Part shown: piece by piece, positions 28,374-36,897 of the stretch
Layout of the letters: every line of letters begins with the position of its first letter
Position numbering within the stretch: position 1 is the stretch's first letter
From: DATIUV01 sp049322755
GTDB lineage: Bacteria > Pseudomonadota > Gammaproteobacteria > Burkholderiales > UBA6910
NCBI GenBank assembly: GCA_049322755.1
Contig: JBMOQX010000044.1
Span: forward strand, 7,798-71,797
Direction: 5' to 3'
Length of the DNA: 64,000 nt
The notes under the pieces: generated by a model
Seen by the model: only the letters and a program-made list of their open reading frames with translations
Database searches by the model: none
Told to the model about the DNA's origin: nothing
Position numbers and translations under genes: made by a program

Positions 28374-28399
28374 GGGTCGCTATCCTCAGTGGACCGCGC

Positions 28400-29467
<1,068 letters not shown>

Positions 29468-29657
29468 GAGATACCTCCGAATTAAAGCGGTAACAGGGGG
29501 AAGAGTCGCGAATTATCGCCCAATCGCCGACCCCGGCGAAATCGGGCAGCGCCGGCCACCGGGGCGGGCGCCCGTTCGTTGACACTGCGCCGCGGCGGCA
29601 ACTAGACTCGATTAGCTTCCCGCCGCGCGACAAAAACCAGTCAAAGGAGAGAATCCC

Positions 29658-30677
29658 ATGCGCACGCTCATCGCAGCCGCCGTCCTGGCGCTGGCCGCCG
29701 CCCCGTTTTCCCTGTCGGCCCGCGCCGCCGACTACCGCGCCGAGTACCGCCTGTCCACGGTGCTGGGCACCGCCTTCCCCTGGGGCAAGGCCGGCGAGCG
29801 CTGGGCCGAGCTGGTGAAGCAGAAGACCGACGGCCGCATCAACATCAAGATGTATCCCGGCACCAGCCTCGTGGGCGGCGACCAGACCCGCGAGTTCTCG
29901 GCGATCCGCCAGGGCGTGATCGACCTCGCCATCGGCTCCACCATCAACTGGTCGCCCCAGGTGAAGGAGCTGAACCTGTTCTCGCTGCCGTTCCTGATGC
30001 CCGACTACAAGGCCATCGACGCCCTGACCCACGGCGAGGTAGGCAAGGACCTGTTCGCCATTCTCGAGCGGCAGGGCGTGGTGCCGCTCGCCTGGGGCGA
30101 GAACGGCTTCCGCGAGCTGTCCAACTCGCGCAAGCCCGTTCGCACGCCCGACGACATGAAAGGCATGAAGTTCCGGGTCGTGGGCTCGCCGATCTTCATC
30201 GACACGTTCACCGCGCTGGGTGCCAATCCGACCCAGATGAGCTGGGCCGATGCCCAGCCGGCCCTTTCCAGCAAGGCGGTGGACGGCCAGGAGAATCCGC
30301 TGTCGATTTTCGTCGCGGCCAAGCTCGCGAACCTGGGGCAGAGCCACCTGACGCTGTGGGGCTACGTCGCGGATCCGCTGATCTTCGTGGTCAACAAGGA
30401 GGTGTGGGCGAGCTGGTCGCCGCAGGACCGCGAGGCGGTACGCCAGGCGGCGATCCAGGCCGGCCGCGAGAACGTCGAACTGGCGCGCAAGGGCATCGCC
30501 GCGCCGGACGACACCGTGATCAAGCAGATCGAGGCCGGCGGCGTGCAGGTCTCGCGCCTGACGCCGGAGCAGCACAAGGCATTCCAGCAAGCGACGAAGA
30601 GCGTTTACGCCAAGTGGTCCAAGACCATCGGCGAAGGGCTGGTGAAGAAGGCCGAAGCCGCGATCGCCAAGCGCTGA
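29658..30677 (+). CDS. dctP: TRAP transporter solute-binding protein DctP
   Basis: 339 residues with a signal peptide (MRTLIAAAVLALAAAPFSLS, cleaved near ARAA). Family blocks include FPWGKAGERWAELVKQKTDG, then KMYPGTSLVGGDQTREFSAI and KGMKFRVVGSPIF. AAAGGAGAG precedes the ATG. It delivers an unidentified, probably carboxylate-bearing, ligand to the DctQM permease encoded directly downstream. Confidence 0.94.
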   Translation: MRTLIAAAVLALAAAPFSLSARAADYRAEYRLSTVLGTAFPWGKAGERWAELVKQKTDGRINIKMYPGTSLVGGDQTREFSAIRQGVIDLAIGSTINWSPQVKELNLFSLPFLMPDYKAIDALTHGEVGKDLFAILERQGVVPLAWGENGFRELSNSRKPVRTPDDMKGMKFRVVGSPIFIDTFTALGANPTQMSWADAQPALSSKAVDGQENPLSIFVAAKLANLGQSHLTLWGYVADPLIFVVNKEVWASWSPQDREAVRQAAIQAGRENVELARKGIAAPDDTVIKQIEAGGVQVSRLTPEQHKAFQQATKSVYAKWSKTIGEGLVKKAEAAIAKR

Positions 30678-30687
30678 CGGGTGCAGG

Positions 30688-31209
30688 GTGAGCGGTGACA
30701 CCGCCGCGGGGCCGCCGCGACCGGATCGCCAGGACCCGAAACCGGACCGCCTGATGCGCTCGCTCCGCCTGGAGCGGGCGCTGATGGCGGGCACCATGGC
30801 CCTGTTGTGCGTCATCACCATGGGCAACGTGGTGGTGCGTTATTTCACCAGCATCTCGTTCGCGTTCACCGAGGAAGTCTCGGTGTTTCTGATGGTGTTC
30901 ATGACGCTGCTGGGCGCCTCCAGCGCGTTCGCCGGCGGCAAGCACATCAACGTCGGACTGCTGCTGGAGCGTCTGCCGGCGGGCGGACGCCGGGCGGCGC
31001 GCCTGCTGGCGCTGACGGCGGCAGGCCTGATGTTCGCCACGCTCGCCTGGTACGGCGCTCGCATGGCCTACGACGACTACCGCTACGAAGTCACCACGCC
31101 GGCGCTGGGCATCGCCCAGTGGCTGTACACCGTGTGGCTGCCGCTGCTGTCGCTCCTGATCCTGCTGCGGCTCGCCCAGCTGGCGCGGCGCGAGTTCGCC
31201 GGCGACTGA
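30688..31209 (+). CDS. dctQ: TRAP transporter small permease DctQ
   Basis: 173 residues, four helices, with FTEEVSVFLMVFMTLLGASS and the following FAGGKHINVGLLLERLP typical of DctQ. The GTG at 30688 was used; a Met at 30754 would remove a hydrophilic 22-residue tail and is the alternative. It is 10 bases from dctP and 2 from dctM. Confidence 0.9.
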   Translation: MSGDTAAGPPRPDRQDPKPDRLMRSLRLERALMAGTMALLCVITMGNVVVRYFTSISFAFTEEVSVFLMVFMTLLGASSAFAGGKHINVGLLLERLPAGGRRAARLLALTAAGLMFATLAWYGARMAYDDYRYEVTTPALGIAQWLYTVWLPLLSLLILLRLAQLARREFAGD

Positions 31210-31211
31210 GC

Positions 31212-32492
31212 ATGGACTGGCTGCTCTTCGGCGTGTTTTTGCTGCTGATGGTGGCCGGCGTGCCGCTGTCGGTGTGTCTGGGTCTCGCCGGCGCCGCGGC
31301 GATCGGCACCGCCGGACTCGGCATGATGTCGGTGCCCACCAGCGTCTACAGCGGCATCGCCAAGTATCCGCTGCTGGCGGTGCCGGTGTTCGTGCTCGCG
31401 GGCATGATCTTCGAGCGCTCGGGCGTGGCCCGCTCGCTCATCGACTTCGCCGAGAGCATCGTCGGCCGCAGCCGCGGCGGGCTGGCGGTGGCGGCGGTGC
31501 TGGTGTGCATGATCCTGGGCGGCATTTCCGGTTCGGGGCCCGCGGACGCAGCGGCGGTGGGCGCAGTGATGATCCCGGCGATGCTGAAGGCTGGCTACCC
31601 GAAGCCGTTCTCCGCCAGCGTCATCGCCGCCGGCGGCGCCACCGCCATCCTGATTCCGCCCTCCATCGCGCTCATCATCTACAGCCTGCTGGTACCCCAG
31701 GCGTCGGTGCCGGCACTGTTCGCCGCCGGCATCGTCCCCGGCCTGCTGGCGGGCGTGGCATTGATCGGGGCCGTCGTGCTGCTGAGCCTGCGCCATGGTT
31801 TCGGCGGTCTGCGTGAAGGCGAGGTACCGCCGTTCTGGCGCAGCCTGCGCGAAGCGAGCTGGGGGCTTGCGGCACCGGTCATCATCCTGGGCGGCATGAG
31901 GAGCGGTTTGTTCACGCCCACCGAGGCGGCCGTGGTGGCGGTCTTTTACGGGCTTGCGGTGGGCGTCCTGGTCTACCGGGCGCTGGACTGGCGCAAGCTC
32001 TACGAGCTGCTGGTGGACGCCGCCGAGATCTCGGCGGTGATTCTGCTCATCATCGGGCTGGCCAGCGTGTTCGCCTGGGCGAGCAGCACGCTGGGGACCT
32101 TCGACCATCTGGCGAAGGCGCTGATCGGCACCGGCGCCTCGCCGCTCATGGTATTGCTGGCGATCATGCTCCTGCTGCTGCTGTCCGGCATGTTCCTGGA
32201 CGCCATCTCGATCTACTTCATCTTCCTGCCGCTGCTGGTGCCGATTGCGCTGGCCTTCGACTGGGATCTGGTATGGTTCGGCATCTTGATCACGATGAAT
32301 CTCGCCATCGGCCAGTTCACGCCGCCGCTGGCGGTGAACCTGATGGTGACGGCGAAGATCGCGCAGGTGCCGATCGAGACCACGGTGCCGTGGGTCGTGT
32401 GGCTGATCGGTGCCATGCTGGTTGCGCTACTGGTGGTGGCGCTGGTGCCGGAGCTGAGCCTCGCGCTGCCGCGGGCCATGGGTTTTCTCTGA
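31212..32492 (+). CDS. dctM: TRAP transporter large permease DctM
   Basis: 426 residues with about 12 hydrophobic helices. PLLAVPVFVLAGMIFERSGV, GGISGSGPADAAAVGAVMIP, PPSIALIIYSLLVPQASVPA and IGQFTPPLAVNLMV are the conserved DctM blocks. The permease uses a sodium gradient to import the DctP ligand. It completes a compact dctPQM operon. Confidence 0.95.
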   Translation: MDWLLFGVFLLLMVAGVPLSVCLGLAGAAAIGTAGLGMMSVPTSVYSGIAKYPLLAVPVFVLAGMIFERSGVARSLIDFAESIVGRSRGGLAVAAVLVCMILGGISGSGPADAAAVGAVMIPAMLKAGYPKPFSASVIAAGGATAILIPPSIALIIYSLLVPQASVPALFAAGIVPGLLAGVALIGAVVLLSLRHGFGGLREGEVPPFWRSLREASWGLAAPVIILGGMRSGLFTPTEAAVVAVFYGLAVGVLVYRALDWRKLYELLVDAAEISAVILLIIGLASVFAWASSTLGTFDHLAKALIGTGASPLMVLLAIMLLLLLSGMFLDAISIYFIFLPLLVPIALAFDWDLVWFGILITMNLAIGQFTPPLAVNLMVTAKIAQVPIETTVPWVVWLIGAMLVALLVVALVPELSLALPRAMGFL

Positions 32493-32557
32493 CGACACCT
32501 TCTCCCGCGGCGCGATCGGGACGATACTGCGGGAGTCCAAAACCACGAGGGTGCCGC

Positions 32558-32782
32558 GTGGTCAAGCTCAGCTTCCGGATCCGAACCCGCAGCGGCACGC
32601 CGGCGGACAGCGTCACGATCCAGGCGCAGAACCGGGAAACGGCCGAGCGCCGGCTGCGCCAGATGTACCTGGACTGCGAAATCCTGGAGTGTCGATCAGG
32701 ACCGGCCGCTGCGGCGGCAGCTTCTTCCTGTGATGGAGGCGAGAAATGCGACTTGAAGGCTCGTGCCACTGCCAGGCGGTGA
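32558..32782 (+). CDS. Small hypothetical protein
   Basis: 74 residues from GTG 32558, with GAGGG 6 bases upstream. The N-terminal half, VKLSFRIRTRSGTPADSVTI and QAQNRETAERRLRQMYLDCE, looks like a compact alpha/beta protein. The tail is Ala/Arg-rich and overlaps the GFA gene start by about 37 bases, so the true C terminus may have been altered by a frameshift near 32700. No family recognised. Confidence 0.45.
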   Translation: MVKLSFRIRTRSGTPADSVTIQAQNRETAERRLRQMYLDCEILECRSGPAAAAAASSCDGGEKCDLKARATARR

Positions 32783-33237
32783 CGTTCCGCGTCGACTCCC
32801 GCACGCCCTACCCCTACCTGCGCTGCTACTGCTCCATCTGCCGCAAGACCGCGGGCGGCGGCGGTTATGCCATCAACATCATGGGACTCACCTCGACGCT
32901 GAAACTGAGCGGCCGCAAACACGTCGGCGTGTACCACGCCCGGCTCGGCGTCGGCGCCGACGGCCAGCCCGAGGCGAGCCCGGGGCGGCGGCATTTCTGC
33001 CGCGAGTGCGCCTCGGCGCTCTACATCTGGGACCCGCGCTGGCCGCGCTGGGTCTACCCGTTCGCCTCCGCCATCGACACACCGTTGCCGAAACCCCCGG
33101 AGCGCGTGCACGTGCTGCTGGACTCGATCGCGCCGTGGGTGGACCGCCCGCGCGCCGGCAAGCATGACCGCTGCTTCGCCGAGTGGCCGGAGGAGGCCAT
33201 CATCCAATGGCACCGGCGTCACGGCCTCTACGGCTAG
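32746..33237 (+). CDS. GFA/CENP-V family zinc protein
   Basis: 163 residues. Zinc ligands appear in the expected order: GSCHCQAVTF, CYCSICRK and HFCRECASALY. The fold is that of glutathione-dependent formaldehyde-activating enzyme homologues, most of which have unknown substrates. GGAGGCGAG precedes the ATG. It faces convergently the iron island on the minus strand. Confidence 0.9.
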   Translation: MRLEGSCHCQAVTFRVDSRTPYPYLRCYCSICRKTAGGGGYAINIMGLTSTLKLSGRKHVGVYHARLGVGADGQPEASPGRRHFCRECASALYIWDPRWPRWVYPFASAIDTPLPKPPERVHVLLDSIAPWVDRPRAGKHDRCFAEWPEEAIIQWHRRHGLYG

Positions 33238-33242
33238 CGCGA

Positions 33243-33350
33243 TCAGACCAGTGCACGCAGCATCGGCAGCGCCAGCCAGGCGACCAGCGCGGCGCCCCCG
33301 AGAAAGAGCGACCACAGCAGTGCCGCGCGCGCCATGCGCCGGAGTTTCAT
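33243..33350 (-). CDS. Putative 35-residue membrane peptide
   Basis: MKLRRMARAALLWSLFLGGA continues as one hydrophobic helix to the end. It follows the small CP-protein genes on the same strand, 43 bases after the last one, and might be the last gene of that operon. Evidence is limited to position and one strong helix. Confidence 0.3.
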   Translation of the reverse strand: MKLRRMARAALLWSLFLGGAALVAWLALPMLRALV

Positions 33351-33393
33351 CCGAACCGCCCGCTCGCGCCGCGCGCCGTTCCCGCGGCGGGCA

Positions 33394-33663
33394 TCAATGG
33401 TAGCGTCCGCCGGCCGGTTTCCCGCTCTCGCCCGGGGGGCGGCCCGGGCAGGCATGGGCGGCCCACTCCCCGCACAGGCCGGCGCACATCTGGCGCAGCA
33501 CGGAGGGCGCCTCCGCGTGCCCGCGAATCGCCTCCATGTGCCGCAGCACCATGAGCGCGATCCGCGGACACGGCGTGCGATGGTAGCAGCTCATGAGATA
33601 GAGCAGCGCGCTGGTGAGGGTTTCGACGCGGCTTGTGGTCGGATCAATGACGGGTTTCGACAT
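33394..33663 (-). CDS. Small Cys-Pro helical protein, paralogue B
   Basis: 89 residues: ETLTSALLYLMSCYHRTPCP, then HMEAIRGHAEAPSVLRQMCA. It aligns with the proteins at 34081-34341 and 44467-44604: an [A]L.LM..Y....CP core, then a 'L[R]..C..L...W' segment (here VLRQMCAGLCGEW). It overlaps the end of the ABM-like gene by about 20 bases. Family not recognised. Conserved Cys and position behind a Fur-like box suggest a metal- or heme-related role. Confidence 0.65.
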   Translation of the reverse strand: MSKPVIDPTTSRVETLTSALLYLMSCYHRTPCPRIALMVLRHMEAIRGHAEAPSVLRQMCAGLCGEWAAHACPGRPPGESGKPAGGRYH

Positions 33664-34069
33664 GCGCGATCTCCGGGTATACGGTTACGGGCAATCGGGA
33701 CGCGGGCGCGTTTTCCGGCGCCAGGAGCGGGCCACGGCCTTGAGCACGCGCAACCCGGTTCACCTTCACCTGCTTGGGCGCGGCGAAGATCGACGCCACG
33801 CGCGGGCCCTTGCCGCGCCGACACGGCACCGGAAGCGCGCCGCTGGCGGTGAGCACGAACGCATTGTGGCGGGTCCACGCGCGGAACGCCGCGAGCGATA
33901 CCCACACGCTCCAGAGCAGGTGGGACGGCGCGCTGTGGGCGGCGCGGGCCACCTCGACCTTGTTGCAGCCGCGCTGCGCGGCCATCAGTCCCGCAAGCCG
34001 CGCGCAGCGCGCGTCGAACGCGTCGCGCCACGCGGGCAGGACAAAGAAGTACTCCTCGACGACGATCAT
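33644..34069 (-). CDS. Antibiotic-monooxygenase (ABM)-like protein, copy 1
   Basis: 141 residues. MIVVEEYFFVLPAWRDAFDA, HLLWSVWVSLAAFRAWTRHN and FVLTASGALP fit a single dimeric alpha/beta-barrel (ABM) domain over about 90 residues, followed by a Pro/Arg-rich tail. It is a clear paralogue of 44036-44470: both share CxRLxGL, GC, HLLxSVWxSL and WTR. IsdG-type heme monooxygenases use this fold, so heme breakdown is a reasonable idea in this island, but no catalytic residues were verified. It follows paralogue A after 11 bases. Confidence 0.65.
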   Translation of the reverse strand: MIVVEEYFFVLPAWRDAFDARCARLAGLMAAQRGCNKVEVARAAHSAPSHLLWSVWVSLAAFRAWTRHNAFVLTASGALPVPCRRGKGPRVASIFAAPKQVKVNRVARAQGRGPLLAPENAPASRLPVTVYPEIAHVETRH

Positions 34070-34080
34070 CGCGGCGCTCC

Positions 34081-34341
34081 TCAGTGCAGCGCCGCGCCGG
34101 CGGCGCGCTCGTGCTTCTGCGCCTGGTAGAGCAGGTCGTACCACTGGGCGACGAGCCGGCGGCAGACCTCCCGCAGCAGCGGCGGCACCGACGCGTCGGG
34201 ATGGCTCTCCACCGCCTGCAGCTGGCGGATGACGAGCTGCGCCTGCGTCGGGCAACCTACCTGCGCGTGCCGCGTCATCAGGTGCAGCGCGGATGCCAGC
34301 AGCGCGGCGGGATCGGGAAGATTCGAGACCGGGTCGGACAT
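34081..34341 (-). CDS. Small Cys-Pro helical protein, paralogue A
   Basis: 86 residues: AALLASALHLMTRHAQVGCP, then LVIRQLQAVESHPDASVPPL and LREVCRRLVAQWYDLLYQAQ. Helical, with the conserved CP and LR..C..L...W features of the family. It is the first gene of a four-gene minus-strand operon that starts behind a Fur-like box at 34519-34537 and a paired GGCTGGCTG leader motif. Function unknown. Confidence 0.65.
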   Translation of the reverse strand: MSDPVSNLPDPAALLASALHLMTRHAQVGCPTQAQLVIRQLQAVESHPDASVPPLLREVCRRLVAQWYDLLYQAQKHERAAGAALH

Positions 34342-34436
34342 CGGCTACCTCCATCCATCAAACGCAACGGGAATCGGGCGGCACACCGGCGATTCGCTGC
34401 GCAGTACCCGGCAATCGTGCGCCCCTTCTCGCCCTT

Positions 34437-34466
34437 GGCTGGCTGCCGAAGCGGCTTCGCTGGCTG
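34437..34466 (-). promoter_or_regulatory. Paired CAGCCAGCC-type leader motif, locus 1
   Basis: Plus-strand GGCTGGCTG at 34437-34445 and CGCTGGCTG at 34458-34466, start-to-start 21 bases. In the predicted minus-strand transcript they read CAGCCAGCG and CAGCCAGCC, downstream of the Fur-like box and about 95 bases before the first gene. The same paired motif recurs at four other iron loci. Confidence 0.55.
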
Positions 34467-34518
34467 GGGCTGATCGAGCTCTTAGCCAAGATATCTGCTG
34501 AACAAAGCGCGATCTATT

Positions 34519-34537
34519 GAGAATGATAATACGTCTC
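34519..34537. promoter_or_regulatory. fur box: Fur-box-like site upstream of the CP/ABM operon
   Basis: GAGAATGATAATACGTCTC matches 14 of 19 positions of the GATAATGATAATCATTATC consensus and is itself bounded by GAGA/TCTC. It lies 178 bases upstream of ATG 34341. It predicts iron repression of the CP/ABM operon. Confidence 0.65.
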
Positions 34538-34765
34538 ATTTGTATAGTCAAGCCACACGACGCGAATACTCCTCCTGCGGCCCGTCCTACAGGCGATCGA
34601 TTTTCGTTCGCCATCGCGCTTGCTGTGCTGATGGCCGCTCGCATAGGCGCCCCCGTCGGCATGGCCGGCTGCCCATGCGTGGCTTTTCGCCAGCACGATC
34701 GGGGCGGTCGAGGCCATTCGCGCCAACACCCGGGCGCGGCGCGCCGTTACCCGTCCGGTGAAGAA

Positions 34766-35092
34766 TCAGTTGGGGAGCAGGAGTCCCCGGACCACAGCGC
34801 GTTCGCTTGAGTCTCGACCCAGCGGCCGATGTTCGGATGCGGCATCAGCGGCCGGGCAAACCGGTACGCGAAGCCACAGGCGGTTCTCGCATTCGTCATT
34901 GGGACCGTGCGCGATGAGGACCGCGCTGGTCGTCGCGGAGTCCGCGGTCACCGATCGAGCGCGTTCCAGCGGAACCTCGCTCACCAGGGGATGCGCATCC
35001 ATCGCCCCGGCGAGCCGGAACGTCGCCGAGCTGGACACGAAGACCAGCGATGCAGCGGCCGCCAGTGCCCCATAGCGCAGGCGGCACTTCAT
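34766..35092 (-). CDS. Small exported protein behind the PepSY gene pair
   Basis: 108 residues. MKCRLRYGALAAAASLVFVS is a signal peptide with likely cleavage near SSA-TF. The mature part (HPLVSEVPLERARSVTADSA, VLIAHGPNDECENRLWLRVP) has two Cys that could pair. Its ATG overlaps the stop of the preceding gene (ATGA), so it belongs to the receptor-PepSY operon. No family recognised. Confidence 0.6.
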   Translation of the reverse strand: MKCRLRYGALAAAASLVFVSSSATFRLAGAMDAHPLVSEVPLERARSVTADSATTSAVLIAHGPNDECENRLWLRVPVCPAADAASEHRPLGRDSSERAVVRGLLLPN

Positions 35093-35718
35093 GCTCCGAA
35101 CTCCTCCGGCCGTTCCCCGCGTCGCCGGATCCTGCTGCCCACACGATGCGTCGAGCAAGCCGTCGGGGCCCGCCTCCGGCCGCCGCCTCGGCGGCGGGCC
35201 AGCCACAGAAACGCGCCGGCGCCGGCCACGGTTGCGAAGGACATCGCGGTCAGCGTCGCCCGAAGTGCAAGCTCGATTTCGCGGCCCGCCGGCGCCGGCA
35301 GTTGCCGGTCCGCGGCTGCCCTGACGCGGCCCCGCGCGGTCATGCCATCGGGCCCTCGGACCACGACGATCGCATTCGCCGGGAAATCGGCCTCCTGCCT
35401 CGCCAGCCGGACCGTCGCCTGGAACGGAAGCCCATGCATCACGAGTCGTGCCGGACCGTTCGCGTTCACCTTCTCGATCTCCACACTGGCGACGTTGGGC
35501 ATGCAGCCAGCGCACGCGATTTGCGCAATGACCATGTCGCTCCTGGTCATGCGATCCACCGCCAAGGACACCGTTCCCGCCCAAGGCCCGGCGACAAAGG
35601 TTCCGGCGAAGCGCTCCTGCGCGAAGCGGGGGCCGTAGATCACTTGGACGTGATACCACCCGAAGCCGACCGCAAGAAGCATCACGGCCAGGGACATGCC
35701 AAGCCCGAAGCGATTCAT
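35089..35718 (-). CDS. Membrane-anchored protein of the receptor-PepSY operon
   Basis: 209 residues from ATG 35718, overlapping the PepSY gene stop. An N-terminal helix (LGMSLAVMLLAVGFGWYHVQ) anchors it, a periplasmic beta-rich middle carries IAQIACAGCMPNVASVEIEK with a CxxC, and a second helix (LTAMSFATVAGAGAFLWLAR) precedes an Arg-rich tail. The CAGC motif hints at redox or metal binding. No family recognised. Tight coupling to the PepSY protein suggests a joint role in ferric-siderophore handling. Confidence 0.6.
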   Translation of the reverse strand: MNRFGLGMSLAVMLLAVGFGWYHVQVIYGPRFAQERFAGTFVAGPWAGTVSLAVDRMTRSDMVIAQIACAGCMPNVASVEIEKVNANGPARLVMHGLPFQATVRLARQEADFPANAIVVVRGPDGMTARGRVRAAADRQLPAPAGREIELALRATLTAMSFATVAGAGAFLWLARRRGGGRRRAPTACSTHRVGSRIRRRGERPEEFGA

Positions 35719-36887
35719 TCGCGCGCATCCACCGTCGCGATGTTCAACGGATCGCCGGCCGGCTGCTGGGCATAGCGCTTCGCGCGCTGCGCCCGCGCCG
35801 GGTCGGCCGCGGTCATGGCGCGCATGCCACAAAGATACGCGCCGGTGAGCACCATGCCCGAGAGGCCCAGGCCGAACACGAACCAGACCAGCTTGCTCGC
35901 AATCCCCCCGAAGTCGCCGAAGTGCAATGGGTCGGCCATATGCAGCCAGTAGTGCAGCGCGGGCAGCGTCTCCGCGCGCTGGAGCGCGAGCACCTCGGCG
36001 GTACGGGGATGCAACGCCACGCGGTTCGCCCGGTCCCGCACGAGCCAGGCACGGGCTTGGCCTACGAATACGATTGGATCGTTCGGCCGCTGGGGAAAAA
36101 TCACGCCGCGGATCGAGAAGTCGGGAAACGCATCTTGCGTAGCCGCCTCCAGCCGCACGAAATCCGATGCGGGAAGGAAGGGTCCGTACTGCGCGAGCCC
36201 ATCACGTTCGACCGGCGGGGTGGCCGTCGGCGTGTCGAGCACGCGGTGCCCAGCGTCGCTGGCGAGCCTCTCGGCGAGGTACCAGACGCCCGTAACGCCG
36301 ATTACGAGCACGAACCACAGCGACCACGCGCCGGTGAGGCGGTGGAGATCGGACCAAAATACCCGCGGGCCATGGTCGCGGCGCAGCCGGAAGAAACCCC
36401 GCCACCACCTGCGGTAGAACACCAGCGCGGTAATCATCGACATCAGCAGTGGCACCGCCAGGATCGTCACCAGATAGATGCCTGCTCTCGGCACGAACAG
36501 CCAGCGATGGAAGTCCTGCAGGAACCGCTGCACCGAAAGCCACGCCGCTTCGCCGGTGACGCGCGCCGCGTAGGGATCGACGAAGATGCGGCGCAGCTCG
36601 CCCGCCGCGGTGCGCACCACCAGGGTGTCGGCGAAACGCGGCCCTGCGCCCGCCGTGAGGTAGAGCGGCTGCACGTCGGCGCGTGCGGCGAGTGCCGCCG
36701 CGATCACCTGCGCCCACGGCGCCCGTTCCGCCGTCGGCGGGACCCGCAACGCAGGCGTGACGAGCCAGTCGATCTCGTGGGCCAGCGTCGCCAGCGTGCC
36801 GGTGAACAGCACCAGGAACAAGAGCAGCCCGAGCTGCATCCCGATCCAGCCATGGATGGCAAACATCCGTCGTTTGGTCGGGCGCAC
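35715..36887 (-). CDS. PepSY-associated transmembrane protein (iron-regulated reductase type)
   Basis: 390 residues from GTG 36887. FAIHGWIGMQLGLLLFLVLF opens the first helix pair. HRWLFVPRAGIYLVTILAVP, FWSDLHRLTGAWSLWFVLVI and LHYWLHMADPLHFGDFGGIA carry conserved His residues that can ligate heme. This pattern is that of PepSY_TM proteins such as FoxB/FpvG-like inner-membrane ferric-siderophore reductases. The gene starts about 10 bases after the siderophore receptor gene, supporting that role. Confidence 0.88.
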   Translation of the reverse strand: MRPTKRRMFAIHGWIGMQLGLLLFLVLFTGTLATLAHEIDWLVTPALRVPPTAERAPWAQVIAAALAARADVQPLYLTAGAGPRFADTLVVRTAAGELRRIFVDPYAARVTGEAAWLSVQRFLQDFHRWLFVPRAGIYLVTILAVPLLMSMITALVFYRRWWRGFFRLRRDHGPRVFWSDLHRLTGAWSLWFVLVIGVTGVWYLAERLASDAGHRVLDTPTATPPVERDGLAQYGPFLPASDFVRLEAATQDAFPDFSIRGVIFPQRPNDPIVFVGQARAWLVRDRANRVALHPRTAEVLALQRAETLPALHYWLHMADPLHFGDFGGIASKLVWFVFGLGLSGMVLTGAYLCGMRAMTAADPARAQRAKRYAQQPAGDPLNIATVDARE

Positions 36888-36897
36888 GCGCCTGCCC

